Assembly (NCBI GenBank): GCA_024401415.1
Contig: JAKSLC010000003.1
Span: 1 to 51,765 of the forward strand
Length of the DNA stretch: 51,765 nucleotides
From: Bacteroidales bacterium
GTDB taxonomy: Bacteria; Bacteroidota; Bacteroidia; Bacteroidales; Marinilabiliaceae
Direction: 5' to 3'
The notes below the pieces were generated by a model. It was given only the letters and a program-made list of their open reading frames with translations, was not told the DNA's origin and searched no databases. The number at the start of each line of letters is the position of its first letter. Position 1 is the first letter of the stretch. The translations under genes and the position numbers were made by a program. This document shows positions 20,113 through 28,349 of the stretch, piece after piece.

Positions 20113-21600
20113 ATGTATACATTAGGTGTAGATGTCGGAAGTTCTTCCGTAAAGGCTAGCTTGGTTAGCGTAGAAACAGGTAAGTGCGTCGCTACTACTT
20201 TCTTCCCAAAGAGCGAGGCTAAAATCATTGCAAATCAGCCAGGTTGGGCTGAGCAGGAGCCTACAGAGTGGTGGAAGAACCTCTGCCAAAGCGTAAATTT
20301 CATCATGAACGAGAGCGGCGTTAAGGCTGCCGACGTTAAGGCTATTGGTATCAGCTACCAGATGCATGGCCTCGTTTGCGTAGACAAGGACCAGAATGTC
20401 CTTCGTCCTGCTATTATATGGTGCGACTCACGCGCTGTTCCTTATGGCGAGCAGGCTTTTAATGTACTCGGCAAGGACCTTTGCTTAGGGCACCTCCTCA
20501 ATTCTCCTGGTAACTTCACCGCTTCTAAGCTCGCTTGGGTTCGCGAGAATGAACCAGAACTATTCAATAAGATCTACAAGATCATGCTCCCTGGCGATTA
20601 TATCGCTATGCGCATGACTGGCGAAATAAACACAACAATTTCTGGCCTCTCTGAGGGTATGATGTGGGATTTCAAGGAGGGTAAGGTCGCTAAGTTCCTC
20701 CTCGATTACTACCAGATCCCTGAGAGCTTTATCCCTACTATCCTCCCTACTTTCGCAGACCAGGGTCACCTCAACGCTGCCGCTGCTGCCGAACTCGGAC
20801 TCGCAGAGGGCACTCATGTAACTTACCGCGGTGGCGACCAGCCTAACAACGCACTCTCTCTCGGCGTACTCGAGCCAGGTGAGATCGCAGCCACAGCAGG
20901 TACATCAGGCGTAGTATATGGCGTTAATGGCACAGTCAACTACGACAACCAGAGCCGCGTAAATACTTTCGCACACGTCAACTACGCTAAGGACAACATC
21001 CGCCTCGGTCACCTTCTCTGCGTAAATGGTACAGGTATCCTCAACTCTTGGATCAAGCGCACCGTAGCTCCAGAGGGCATCTCTTATGCCGACATGAACG
21101 ACCTCGCAGCTCAAGTCGCTATCGGTAGCGATGGCCTCTCTATCCTTCCTTTCGGTAACGGAGCAGAGCGCATGCTCGAGAACAAGGAAATCGGCTGTAC
21201 CGCTCAAGGCATCAACTTCAATATCCATACCAAGGCTCACATGGTACGTGCAGCTCAGGAGGGTATCGTATTCTCTTTCAAGTATGGTATCGATATCATG
21301 AACGAAATGGGTATGCAGGTTAAGACTATCCACGCAGGTAATGCTAACATGTTCCTATCTCCTATCTTCCGCGATACTCTCGCAGGTGTAACAGGCGCTA
21401 CTATCCAACTTCACGATACCGACGGCTCTCTCGGCGCAGCTAAGGGCGCTGGCATCGGTGCTGGTATCTACAAGTCAGCAGCAGAGGCCTTCAGCACTCT
21501 CGAGACTATGAAGACTATCGAGCCTGATAACGCTAAGGCCGCTCAATATGCAGAGGCTTACAACACATGGAGATATCGTCTCGAACAGGCAATCAGATAA
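20113..21600 (+). CDS. xylB: Xylulokinase (FGGY carbohydrate kinase)
   Basis: Encodes 495 residues, the normal length for xylulokinase, which phosphorylates D-xylulose to xylulose 5-phosphate for the pentose phosphate pathway. The N-terminal ATPase-fold phosphate loop is DVGSSSVKASLV. The Met84-His85-Gly86 motif within SYQMHGLV is characteristic of xylulokinases among FGGY kinases. The GGDQPNNALSLG segment carries the expected catalytic Asp (Asp242). The C-terminal HAGNANMFLSPIFRDTLA and DGSLGAAKGAG motifs are the FGGY domain II signatures. It is co-directional with and 35 bp behind the GntR regulator. No xylose isomerase or transporter gene follows. Codon use is strongly biased to C-ending codons (CTC, CGC, ATC), suggesting high expression. 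Another ketopentose or ketohexose substrate cannot be excluded. Confidence 0.92.
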   Translation: MYTLGVDVGSSSVKASLVSVETGKCVATTFFPKSEAKIIANQPGWAEQEPTEWWKNLCQSVNFIMNESGVKAADVKAIGISYQMHGLVCVDKDQNVLRPAIIWCDSRAVPYGEQAFNVLGKDLCLGHLLNSPGNFTASKLAWVRENEPELFNKIYKIMLPGDYIAMRMTGEINTTISGLSEGMMWDFKEGKVAKFLLDYYQIPESFIPTILPTFADQGHLNAAAAAELGLAEGTHVTYRGGDQPNNALSLGVLEPGEIAATAGTSGVVYGVNGTVNYDNQSRVNTFAHVNYAKDNIRLGHLLCVNGTGILNSWIKRTVAPEGISYADMNDLAAQVAIGSDGLSILPFGNGAERMLENKEIGCTAQGINFNIHTKAHMVRAAQEGIVFSFKYGIDIMNEMGMQVKTIHAGNANMFLSPIFRDTLAGVTGATIQLHDTDGSLGAAKGAGIGAGIYKSAAEAFSTLETMKTIEPDNAKAAQYAEAYNTWRYRLEQAIR

Positions 21601-21605
21601 TACAA

Positions 21606-21651
21606 CTCGTTGTATACCTGACTAGTATACAACTGACACAAAAACAACGAG
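21606..21651 (+). promoter_or_regulatory. Cluster of nested inverted repeats downstream of xylB
   Basis: Three inverted repeats overlap. TACAAC-tc-GTTGTA lies at 21601-21614. GTTGTATAC and GTATACAAC lie at 21609-21617 and 21625-21633 with a 7-nt spacer. CTCGTTGT and ACAACGAG lie at 21606-21613 and 21644-21651. They could form alternative RNA hairpins or act as a protein-binding site. There is no T run here; the evident terminator follows at 21672. Confidence 0.45.
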
Positions 21652-21671
21652 ATTACAAACATCTAACTTAT

Positions 21672-21703
21672 GTGTCTCTCACTTATAGTGGGAGACACTT
21701 TTT
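21672..21703 (+). terminator. Rho-independent terminator of the regulator-xylB operon
   Basis: A 12-bp stem (21672-21683 with 21687-21698, one G-T pair) closes a TAT loop and is followed by TTTTT. It ends the xylB transcript just before the tRNA promoter. Confidence 0.9.
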
Positions 21704-21704
21704 G

Positions 21705-21735
21705 TTTGCTATATGCCAAATTCTACATAAATTTG
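21705..21735 (+). promoter_or_regulatory. Promoter of tRNA-Pro
   Basis: TTTG at 21705-21708 and TAAATTTG at 21728-21735 with a 19-bp spacer match the Bacteroidetes consensus, 25 bp upstream of the tRNA 5' end. Confidence 0.75.
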
Positions 21736-21760
21736 CAACCGCTAACGGCAAAACTACGCT

Positions 21761-21835
21761 CGGGATGTAGCTCAGCCCGGTTAGAGTACACGTCTGGGGG
21801 GCGTGTGGTCGCAAGTTCGAATCTTGTCATCCCGA
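21761..21835 (+). tRNA. tRNA-Pro (anticodon GGG)
   Basis: A complete 75-nt cloverleaf. The acceptor CGGGATG pairs with CATCCCG, with discriminator A. The D stem is GCTC/GAGT. The anticodon stem CACGT/GCGTG holds the loop CTGGGGG, giving anticodon GGG. The T arm is GCAAG-TTCGAAT-CTTGT. C1-G72 is the pair expected for bacterial tRNA-Pro. CCA is not encoded. No duplicated 3' end marking an integrated element is seen nearby. Confidence 0.95.
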
Positions 21836-21963
21836 CTTTTCTTTTACTTAAAATAACTATGCAAAATATAGACAACTTCTAAAATCAAACACTACATTAG
21901 CCGCGCAACTAGGAAAACAAAGTTTTCACAAATCAATTACTACTACATTTTTAAATAAACAAC

Positions 21964-22212
21964 ATGAAACGCAACATTCTTTTTACATGCGTATGCATCT
22001 TACTGCTTATTGCTCATTGCAATCAGAGCCATATCAATACAACACCAATCCCTCCCATCCCGCCACAAGAAGAATCTCTTTCTTTAGAACCTTCAGATTC
22101 TATCTTCAACGCAAACCCCGATTCAATCCGTTTCGTTATCGATTACTCTTATCCTTATGAGAACAATTTCCAATACACTCAATATTCCCCATTCACGTTC
22201 TCTTTAATGTAA
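21964..22212 (+). CDS. Small putative secreted peptide or lipoprotein
   Basis: Encodes 82 residues of unknown function. The N-terminus is a classic signal sequence (MKRN, then hydrophobic ILFTCVCILLLIAH) with a Cys at residue 19. The residue before it is His, a poor lipobox. The mature part is short, polar and Pro/Ser-rich (TTPIPPIPPQEE), with a Tyr/Phe-rich end. It stands alone between tRNA-Pro and the convergent lipoprotein gene, without a clear promoter. It could be a genuine small lipoprotein or the 5' remnant of a longer secreted protein. Confidence 0.5.
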   Translation: MKRNILFTCVCILLLIAHCNQSHINTTPIPPIPPQEESLSLEPSDSIFNANPDSIRFVIDYSYPYENNFQYTQYSPFTFSLM

Positions 22213-22233
22213 ACAACACGCAGCTATATCTTT

Positions 22234-22270
22234 AAAACAAAAATAGGGTCATGCTTATCCGCACGACCCT
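22234..22270 (-). terminator. Terminator of the coiled-coil lipoprotein operon (bidirectional hairpin)
   Basis: AGGGTC (22245-22250) pairs with GACCCT (22265-22270), with an inner TGC/GCA extension. On the minus strand the hairpin is followed by ATTTTTGTTTT. On the plus strand the T-rich tail is weak, so the main role is ending the minus-strand operon. It may also shield the small convergent gene. Confidence 0.8.
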
Positions 22271-22299
22271 CAATATTTTCATATTATATCTGTTATTTC

Positions 22300-23181
22300 T
22301 TACTCCTCGTCCAAGCCTCTTCCTTGAACTACCAAGAACTTAGACATCTTCCAGAATGCCTCTTTGTCCTTAATGCGAATAGTAATATATCCCTCCTCAT
22401 CTTTCTCTTCTACATAACTGTTCTCATCATGCGTAGAGATGAGCTTAATACGCTTGCAATGGGTTGGAATAGATGAAATCTCAGTCCAGTTTACTTTTGT
22501 AAAGAGGCTGTTGTCAACATCTCCAGACACTTTTCTAGAGAACAAGCCTGATGTCTCTGTAATTCCTTTGGCCTTGAGATCCGACTTAGTACCAACAATA
22601 TAGAAGGCTGTATTCTTGTCATCTGTCAATTTAGCAATATCATCAAATGCTACCGATGCAACTCTAGATACAGAATCTACAGAGTTCGACAACTTGGTAT
22701 TTAGTTCCTTCCACTGCTCTATCTCAACATCTTTAGCTTGAAGTATAGCGGTAAGCTTGTCTACCTCTGCATTTTGCATTGCCAACTGATCTTGAAGAAC
22801 CTGCATCTTATACTCAAAATCTTTATTGTCAAGATTAGCCTTCTTGAGTCGTGCAGTAAGGTCTGCTACTTTCTTTTTGTTCTCTTGCAAGAGATCGTTG
22901 ATTCTGGCTATATCTGCCTCAATCTCATCTTTTGGAGCTCTTCCATCCTCATATTCTGCCGTCGAAAGTAGTTTTTCTCTCTCTTTTATCGCCGCAATAT
23001 TCTGTTGAATAGATTTCAATGTATTGTCATAATCCATTTGCACAGAGTCCTTGAAACTCATAATAGATTGCAACATAGCAAGACTATCTCTCAATTGTCT
23101 CTCGCGTTCTGTTACGATATTACAAGAAAACATCATCATAGTCATGGCTATGAGTGCAATAGCGCTAAAAATGTACTTCAT
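22300..23181 (-). CDS. Coiled-coil lipoprotein, conserved hypothetical
   Basis: Encodes 293 residues. A lipoprotein signal peptide ends in MMMFSC (Cys20), so the protein should be anchored in the periplasm or outer membrane. Residues about 25-185 are a long coiled coil, Glu/Lys/Leu-rich with heptad-like segments such as DLLQENKKKVADLTARLKK. A small C-terminal domain (about 185-293) contains FYIVGTKSDLKAKGI and ends in acidic residues. Proteins of this layout are common in Bacteroidales but I know of no assigned function. It follows rsmI by 39 bp on the same strand and ends at a strong terminator. A possible own -7 box lies at 23208-23215. Confidence 0.85.
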   Translation of the reverse strand: MKYIFSAIALIAMTMMMFSCNIVTERERQLRDSLAMLQSIMSFKDSVQMDYDNTLKSIQQNIAAIKEREKLLSTAEYEDGRAPKDEIEADIARINDLLQENKKKVADLTARLKKANLDNKDFEYKMQVLQDQLAMQNAEVDKLTAILQAKDVEIEQWKELNTKLSNSVDSVSRVASVAFDDIAKLTDDKNTAFYIVGTKSDLKAKGITETSGLFSRKVSGDVDNSLFTKVNWTEISSIPTHCKRIKLISTHDENSYVEEKDEEGYITIRIKDKEAFWKMSKFLVVQGRGLDEE

Positions 23182-23207
23182 TTTTCCTATATATTATATT
23201 AGTAACA

Positions 23208-23215
23208 CAAATGTA
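23208..23215 (-). promoter_or_regulatory. Possible -7 box for the coiled-coil lipoprotein gene
   Basis: Reads TACATTTG on the minus strand, 27 bp upstream of the start codon and just beyond the rsmI stop codon. No TTTG was found at -33, so this is weak evidence for a separate transcript. Confidence 0.35.
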
Positions 23216-23220
23216 TGAAG

Positions 23221-23937
23221 TTATTCTTCTTCTTGTTCGTCTTCGTACTTATTTTTCTTCTTCTTTTCTTCCTTTTTCCCCTCTACTACCATTACTATCT
23301 CTCCCTTGGGCGGCGTCTCTGTAAAGTGCTCTATAAGTTCTGCCAATGTTCCTCGCTGCGTATCCTCAAATATCTTACTTATCTCTCTGGAAACAGATGC
23401 TCGTCTGTCAGCTCCTAACACCTCTGCTAACGACTCTAGCGTCTTTACTAAGCGGAATGGCGACTCGTAGAGTATAAACGTTCGGGTAAGCGTTGCTAGT
23501 TCTTGAATCGCCGTCTGCTTACCTTTCTTATGCGGAAGGAATCCTATAAATGTAAATTGGTCATTTGGCAATCCTGAATCTACTAAGGCAGGCACAAATG
23601 CCGTGGCACCAGGTAAGCATTGAACCTCTATGCCCGCATCTATACAGTGGCGAACTACCAAATAACCAGGGTCTGATATGGCAGGGGTACCGGCATCCGA
23701 TACCAACGCAGCATCTTGTCCGCCCAATATTCGGTTCACTACGTTCTCTACAACATGGTGTTCATTGAATTTATGATAGCTGACTAACTGATTGTCTATC
23801 TCAAAATGTCGTAAAAGGTTGCTGGTCGTGCGCGTATCTTCTGCTAATATAAAAGACGCCTCTTTGAGCACTTTTAGCGCTCTCATCGTTATATCTTCTA
23901 GATTGCCTACTGGTGTTGGCACTACTGTTAATTTCAT
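23221..23937 (-). CDS. rsmI: 16S rRNA (cytidine-1402-2'-O)-methyltransferase RsmI
   Basis: Encodes 238 residues. RsmI methylates the 2'-OH of C1402 in the ribosomal decoding centre using S-adenosylmethionine. The tetrapyrrole-methylase fold is clear: N-terminal VPTPVGNLEDITMRAL, AEDTR, the SDAGTPAISDPG loop that binds the cofactor, PGATAFVPALVDSGL, then FIGFLPHKKG and LYESPFR. The C-terminus ends in a low-complexity Lys/Glu tail (KKEEKKKK, EDEQEEE), so the usual C-terminal extension is short or replaced. It lies 23 bp behind the Pro/Glu-rich hypothetical gene and divergent from tdk. Confidence 0.96.
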   Translation of the reverse strand: MKLTVVPTPVGNLEDITMRALKVLKEASFILAEDTRTTSNLLRHFEIDNQLVSYHKFNEHHVVENVVNRILGGQDAALVSDAGTPAISDPGYLVVRHCIDAGIEVQCLPGATAFVPALVDSGLPNDQFTFIGFLPHKKGKQTAIQELATLTRTFILYESPFRLVKTLESLAEVLGADRRASVSREISKIFEDTQRGTLAELIEHFTETPPKGEIVMVVEGKKEEKKKKNKYEDEQEEE

Positions 23938-23960
23938 ACCTTATATCGGATATTATTTCT

Positions 23961-24674
23961 CTACAAAAATCTTCTGTGTACTGCCTTGAGGAATCCCTCT
24001 ACATTAGCATCCGTCTCATCCCATCCAAAGACTTGAAGCATCGCATGCGCCTCTTCGTATGATGTACACGCATTGATTGCATCTAATGTCTGATTCAATC
24101 TCGTCGCATCGCCTCCAAATAGCTCTCGCTGAAATAGAAATCTGTCGTTGATTCCCACTGCTTTGCGTATATCTGATACTGGCGTACCATACTCAATCGT
24201 ATCTTTCGAAGATACTGTCTTGACTTTATTGACTGGCACCACCGGTTTTGCAGGAGCCACCGGTTTGGTCTCCTCTACCGCCTTCAAAGGTTCTTCTTCT
24301 TTCTCTGCTTTTACCTCTGCCTGAGCTATTACAACCTCTTTAGCTGGTTCAGGCTCTTTTTCTACTATTGGCTCTCTCTTCTCCTCTGGTTGCTCAGCTG
24401 GTTCAACCTTGATCTCAGGAACAATAACTGGCTCTGACTCTTTCACAGGCTTTGACTCTGGCTCTTTCTTTGTCACGGCCTCAGTCTCGTTCTCCGTCGA
24501 CTCTTCTTTCCAGAATTCTAATAGCTGTATCTCTTTCCCTAGTGTAGAATATTTTGTCATCAGCAAATCAATGAATGGCTGAGGTATATTCTCCTTATCT
24601 GCAAACGTTTCGGTAAGTTTGCGCATCTCTTCCATCGTGGAGAGAATAATCTCTATGATTGTCTCTTTCCGCAT
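23961..24674 (-). CDS. Conserved Bacteroidetes hypothetical with Pro/Glu/Lys-rich linker
   Basis: Encodes 237 residues in three parts. The first is a helical N-terminus (1-55). The second is a charged low-complexity linker (about 58-160) of repeated EP, KEPE and EEK motifs. The third is a compact C-terminal domain (about 170-237) with [22 protein letters not shown] and an FGWD...FLKAVHRRF ending. That C-terminal sequence is familiar from many Bacteroidales hypothetical proteins, but no function is known to me. There is no signal peptide, so it is cytosolic. It is first in the operon with rsmI. Confidence 0.85.
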   Translation of the reverse strand: MRKETIIEIILSTMEEMRKLTETFADKENIPQPFIDLLMTKYSTLGKEIQLLEFWKEESTENETEAVTKKEPESKPVKESEPVIVPEIKVEPAEQPEEKREPIVEKEPEPAKEVVIAQAEVKAEKEEEPLKAVEETKPVAPAKPVVPVNKVKTVSSKDTIEYGTPVSDIRKAVGINDRFLFQRELFGGDATRLNQTLDAINACTSYEEAHAMLQVFGWDETDANVEGFLKAVHRRFL

Positions 24675-24681
24675 AATTCGT

Positions 24682-24689
24682 TACTTTTG
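24682..24689 (+). promoter_or_regulatory. -7 box of the tdk-murF/alr-recX-recQ operon
   Basis: TACTTTTG matches TAnnTTTG and is followed by GC. It lies 43 bp upstream of the tdk ATG and just outside the start codon of the divergent gene. No clear TTTG at -33 was found; that position falls inside the divergent coding sequence. Confidence 0.55.
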
Positions 24690-24723
24690 CAAGAGCTATG
24701 TTTTAATGCCCTTATTTATCTTC

Positions 24724-24756
24724 GCAAAAATAATGAGCATTCAACTAAATAGCAAA
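24724..24756 (-). promoter_or_regulatory. Promoter of the divergent hypothetical-rsmI operon
   Basis: On the minus strand TTTG (24753-24756) and TATTTTTG (24724-24731) are 21 bp apart, a full consensus match. The element overlaps the tdk start codon (24733), so the two transcription units are interlocked. Confidence 0.65.
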
Positions 24757-25386
24757 CAACACATTAAACTAACTCTTAAGTATCGCAATAAAGTGTTTTT
24801 GGAACAAGTGGTCAACGGCAATGGCTCTGGTTGGATAGAAGTGGTGACTGGCTCAATGTTTTCTGGCAAAACTGAAGAGTTGTTACGCCGCCTCAGACGC
24901 GCTACTTTCGCACGTCAGAAAGTGGTCCTTTTCAAGCCTGCCCTCGATAATCGATATAGCGAAACCGAAGTAGTCTCGCACGACTCAACCTCTCTAGCGG
25001 CTACTGTGGTTTATGATTCTCTTGAAATGCTCCACTTGAGTAAGGATGCTCAAGTCATCGGTATCGATGAGGCTCAGTTCTTCGACGACTCTTTAGTCGA
25101 TATCTGTCAGAAACTTGCCAACGAGGGGAAACGTATCATTATCGCAGGTCTGGATATGGATTACCGCGGCGTGCCTTTCGGTATAATGCCTAAACTTATG
25201 GCAATAGCAGAATTCGTCGACAAGGTTCACGCTATATGCGTTCGTTGTGGACGCCTCGCTCAATATTCTCACCGAACAATTAAACAAAACGACCTGGTTG
25301 TACTGGGCGAAAAAGATAGATACGAGCCTCTGTGCCGTAGGTGTTACCAAATGTTCAACAACAACAATGAATCTGAACATCTCTGA
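24733..25386 (+). CDS. tdk: Thymidine kinase
   Basis: Encodes 217 residues. It phosphorylates thymidine to dTMP in nucleotide salvage. The P-loop [11 protein letters not shown] lies at about 40-50, the [11 protein letters not shown] motif carries the DEAQ element, and zinc-binding Cys pairs (CVRCG and CRRC) lie in the C-terminal lasso region. Bacteroidetes family members are about 200 residues. The frame is open further upstream, but ATG 24733 gives a sensible length and lies behind the promoter. Its last 20 bases overlap the start of murF-alr, suggesting translational coupling. Confidence 0.95.
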   Translation: MSIQLNSKQHIKLTLKYRNKVFLEQVVNGNGSGWIEVVTGSMFSGKTEELLRRLRRATFARQKVVLFKPALDNRYSETEVVSHDSTSLAATVVYDSLEMLHLSKDAQVIGIDEAQFFDDSLVDICQKLANEGKRIIIAGLDMDYRGVPFGIMPKLMAIAEFVDKVHAICVRCGRLAQYSHRTIKQNDLVVLGEKDRYEPLCRRCYQMFNNNNESEHL

Positions 25387-27844
25387 TATCGTCTCTGCTA
25401 CTCAAGCTGAGCAGGCAGGGGCTAAACAGCATAATGCTGTCGTTACGTCAATTCTGACTGATAGCCGTAATATGTTCGACACTAATGGCTGCCTTTTCGT
25501 AGCTATTAAGGGTCAACATCACGACGGCGAAGCGTATATCCCTGAATTGTACGACCGCGGCGTGCGTCTTTTCTTATGCTCTCACGACGTACAGACAGCA
25601 GCTTATCCTAAGGCTACTTTCATATTAGTGGATGACGCCCTACGCGCTCTGCAGGATCTCGCAGCTTGGCATCGCAGACAGATGAAGGCTCGTGTTGTCT
25701 GCATCATAGGTTCTAATGGTAAAACTATTGTAAAGGAATGGTTGGCTCAGATTCTCGCTGACGATGTGCAGTTTATCCGCTCTCCTCGTAGCTATAATAG
25801 CCAGCTAGGCGTCGCTCTTTCTCTCTTGCTCATACAGCCCGACACTCGATTGGCTATTATCGAGGCTGGCATCAGCCTCCCTGGCGAAATGGAACGCCTC
25901 CGTGAAATGACTCTGCCAGAGGATGTAATCTGGACCAATATCGGCGATGCCCATCAGGAGAATTTCGACTCTCTTAGCCACAAGATGTCTGAAAAGGAGG
26001 TTATTTGCTCCAATGCTCAGCGTATCTTCTACCGAAAGGATGATATCTTGCTAGACCGTTCTTTCTCCACCCACGCTGCCGAACATGAATGTATCACTTG
26101 GGGACGTAATCCTCAGGCTACTTTCCAGGTCGATCTATCTGTCGACGAGCATGGCTCTCATATCGTCATATCTTCGGTTAAGTACGATATCCATCAGCTC
26201 TCTATCAACAATCCTTATATCAATGACGAGGCGTTGGCTCAGGATCTTATTCAGGCTGTCATATATGCTCTCGCTAATAATATTTTTGCGAGCAACCTTA
26301 GTGTTCGCGCAGAGCAGCTGCAGTCTATCGATATGCGTCTCCAACAGAAGGATGGTTGCAATGGATGCACAATTATCAATGATTCTTATAATGCCGACGT
26401 GACTTCCCTTTCCATTGCTTTGGATATGCTCCATCGCCTCGGTAATAAGAAGGGACTCACCAAAACTCTCATACTTTCTGACCTTTTGCAGTCTCGTCGC
26501 CAACAGGAAGAGTTGTATGCCGACGTTGAACGTCTCATTATAAACAAACAGGTCTCTCGCCTGATATGCATCGGCCGCAACATCAGCACTTATATGCGCG
26601 GTAGAATACCCAACTCTCGTTTCTTCTCTAGTACAGAGGAGTTCCTTAGTAGTATGTCAACTGCCGATTTCCACGGCGAGGCTATCCTTCTTAAGGGGTC
26701 ACGCGCTTTCGGGTTCGAACGTATCGCGGATCATCTCGAAATGCACCGCAATCGTACCCAGATGGAAATCAATCTCAATGCCTTGGCTCACAACGTAGCA
26801 TATTTCCGTAAACTTTTGAAGCCTAAGACTAAACTCCTTGCAATGGTCAAGGCGTTCTCTTATGGAACAGGCTCTTTCGAAATAGCTCGTCATCTTGAAG
26901 CTCAAGGGGTCGACGCTTTCGGTGTCGCTTTCGCCGATGAAGGTCACGAATTACGCATGTCTGGTATCAGATTGCCTATCATAGTCATGAATCCTGAATG
27001 GCATAGCTATGAGGTTATGCTTAGGGATAATCTCGAACCTGAGTTGTCTACGTTCGATACTCTTCGCTTATATAACAAGGAGGCCGAACGCCTGGGTATC
27101 GAACAGGCTCCTGTTCATATCAAAATCAATACAGGTATGACTCGCTCTGGGTTCGACGTCCACGAGATAGACGAACTTGTAAGGGTCCTCCACGAATGCC
27201 CTCACCTCATCGTAGCTTCGTCTTTCTCCCATTTGGTCGGCTCCGATGAAGCTGTCCACGACGATTTTACCAATCAGCAGATATCGCTTTTCAAAGAGGC
27301 TACAGATAGCTTGGCTGAGGGCTTGTCTTATAAGTTCGACCGCCATATCCTTAATAGTGCAGGCATAGAGCGTTTCAATGAGCACCAAATGGAAATGGTA
27401 CGCTTGGGTATAGGGTTATATGGTATATCTGCCATAAACAATGCTAAGTTGCGTAACGTAGCAACTCTCAAGTCGTACATCTCCCAAATACGTACCGTCC
27501 CAGCTGGTACTACCGTAGGTTATGGCCGTAAAACTAAGCTCAACAGCGAGTCGCGTATCGCCGTAGTGCCTATCGGTTACGCAGATGGCCTCGACCGCCG
27601 ACTTAGTAATGGCGTAGGTGAGGTCCTTATATGCGGCAAAAGGGCTCCAATAGCTGGTAACGTATGTATGGATATTTGTATGGTCGATATTACCAATATC
27701 CCCGAAGCTAAGGTAGGCGATGATGTCCAGTTGTTTGGCGATGAGAATCCCGTATGGGATATGTCCGATCGAATGGGTACTATATGCTACGAGGTACTCA
27801 CAGGTATCGGTCGCCGCGTAAAACGTGTTTACGTAATGGAATAA
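25367..27844 (+). CDS. Bifunctional MurF D-Ala-D-Ala ligase / alanine racemase
   Basis: Encodes 825 residues. The N-terminal half (1 to about 455) is MurF, which adds D-Ala-D-Ala to UDP-MurNAc-tripeptide. It shows the ATP loop [11 protein letters not shown] at about 115-125 and the ENFDS and NDSYNAD motifs. The C-terminal half (about 460-825) is alanine racemase, supplying D-Ala. It has the PLP lysine Lys495 in MVKAFSYG, the catalytic Tyr719 in VGYGRKTK, and PIGYADG. This fusion is characteristic of Bacteroidetes and couples D-Ala production to its use. The start at 25367 is chosen because MurF homology begins there; it overlaps tdk by 20 bp. recX follows 9 bp downstream. The Ile after GKT replaces the more common Thr or Ser. 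Confidence 0.95.
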   Translation: MNLNISDIVSATQAEQAGAKQHNAVVTSILTDSRNMFDTNGCLFVAIKGQHHDGEAYIPELYDRGVRLFLCSHDVQTAAYPKATFILVDDALRALQDLAAWHRRQMKARVVCIIGSNGKTIVKEWLAQILADDVQFIRSPRSYNSQLGVALSLLLIQPDTRLAIIEAGISLPGEMERLREMTLPEDVIWTNIGDAHQENFDSLSHKMSEKEVICSNAQRIFYRKDDILLDRSFSTHAAEHECITWGRNPQATFQVDLSVDEHGSHIVISSVKYDIHQLSINNPYINDEALAQDLIQAVIYALANNIFASNLSVRAEQLQSIDMRLQQKDGCNGCTIINDSYNADVTSLSIALDMLHRLGNKKGLTKTLILSDLLQSRRQQEELYADVERLIINKQVSRLICIGRNISTYMRGRIPNSRFFSSTEEFLSSMSTADFHGEAILLKGSRAFGFERIADHLEMHRNRTQMEINLNALAHNVAYFRKLLKPKTKLLAMVKAFSYGTGSFEIARHLEAQGVDAFGVAFADEGHELRMSGIRLPIIVMNPEWHSYEVMLRDNLEPELSTFDTLRLYNKEAERLGIEQAPVHIKINTGMTRSGFDVHEIDELVRVLHECPHLIVASSFSHLVGSDEAVHDDFTNQQISLFKEATDSLAEGLSYKFDRHILNSAGIERFNEHQMEMVRLGIGLYGISAINNAKLRNVATLKSYISQIRTVPAGTTVGYGRKTKLNSESRIAVVPIGYADGLDRRLSNGVGEVLICGKRAPIAGNVCMDICMVDITNIPEAKVGDDVQLFGDENPVWDMSDRMGTICYEVLTGIGRRVKRVYVME

Positions 27845-27853
27845 TACCTCTGT

Positions 27854-28348
27854 ATGCAACGCCGTCAGCCTTTAGATTACAATAAAGCCCTCGAACGTGT
27901 AGCCCAATGGTGCGCGCAAAGCGAACATTGCTCTTCCGAGGTTCAAAAGAAACTAGTCTCTTATGGCTTGGAGGACCATGAGGTCGCTAAGGGTATCGCT
28001 TGGCTGATAGACAATCGTTTCATAGACGATGAGCGTTTCGCTACATTCTTCGTTCGGGATAAACATCGCTTCAGCGGATGGGGTCCGCAAAAGATCCGCT
28101 TCCAGCTGCAATTAAAACATATAAAGGATGATATCATCTCTAAGGCTATGCTCGAATTAGAGGAGCTGCCTACAAATGATACCCTCCAACATCTACTGGA
28201 AAGCAAACTACGCTCTTGCCACCAGTCCGACCCATGGAAGCTTAAGGCTTCCCTCATCCGTTTCGCAGTATCTCGTGGTTATAGCTATGACGATATACTG
28301 CCTATTGTAGAAGATTTATTGTCAAACAGAGATTATACCGACTGTTAA
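27854..28348 (+). CDS. recX: Regulatory protein RecX
   Basis: Encodes 164 residues. RecX binds RecA filaments and limits recombinase activity. The protein has the three-helix tandem repeats of the family: CSSEVQKKLVSYGL with GIAWLIDNRFIDDERFATFFVRDK, then GPQKIRFQLQLKHI, and a third repeat near SLIRFAVSRGYSYDDI. Length is typical. It lies 9 bp after murF-alr and 1 bp before the next gene, firmly inside the operon. recA is not in the window. Confidence 0.9.
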   Translation: MQRRQPLDYNKALERVAQWCAQSEHCSSEVQKKLVSYGLEDHEVAKGIAWLIDNRFIDDERFATFFVRDKHRFSGWGPQKIRFQLQLKHIKDDIISKAMLELEELPTNDTLQHLLESKLRSCHQSDPWKLKASLIRFAVSRGYSYDDILPIVEDLLSNRDYTDC

Positions 28349-28349
28349 G

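Noticed and set aside
20113-21600. Annotation as L-fuculokinase because a GH95 fucosidase and a FucR-like regulator are in the window
   Set aside because: The YQMHGL motif and overall FGGY features favour xylulokinase, and the fucosidase is 24 kb away in another operon.
21761-21835. tRNA-Pro as an integration site
   Set aside because: No integrase, no repeat of the tRNA 3' end and no change in gene character downstream were found.
24619-24732. Longer thymidine kinase start
   Set aside because: It would begin inside the divergent gene and upstream of the -7 box, and adds a hydrophobic stretch not found in this cytosolic enzyme.
26281-26298. TTTTTGCGAGCAAC inside murF-alr, resembling the 24-bp intergenic repeat
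   Set aside because: Only 14 bases match and they encode ordinary residues in a conserved gene, so coincidence is the simplest explanation.
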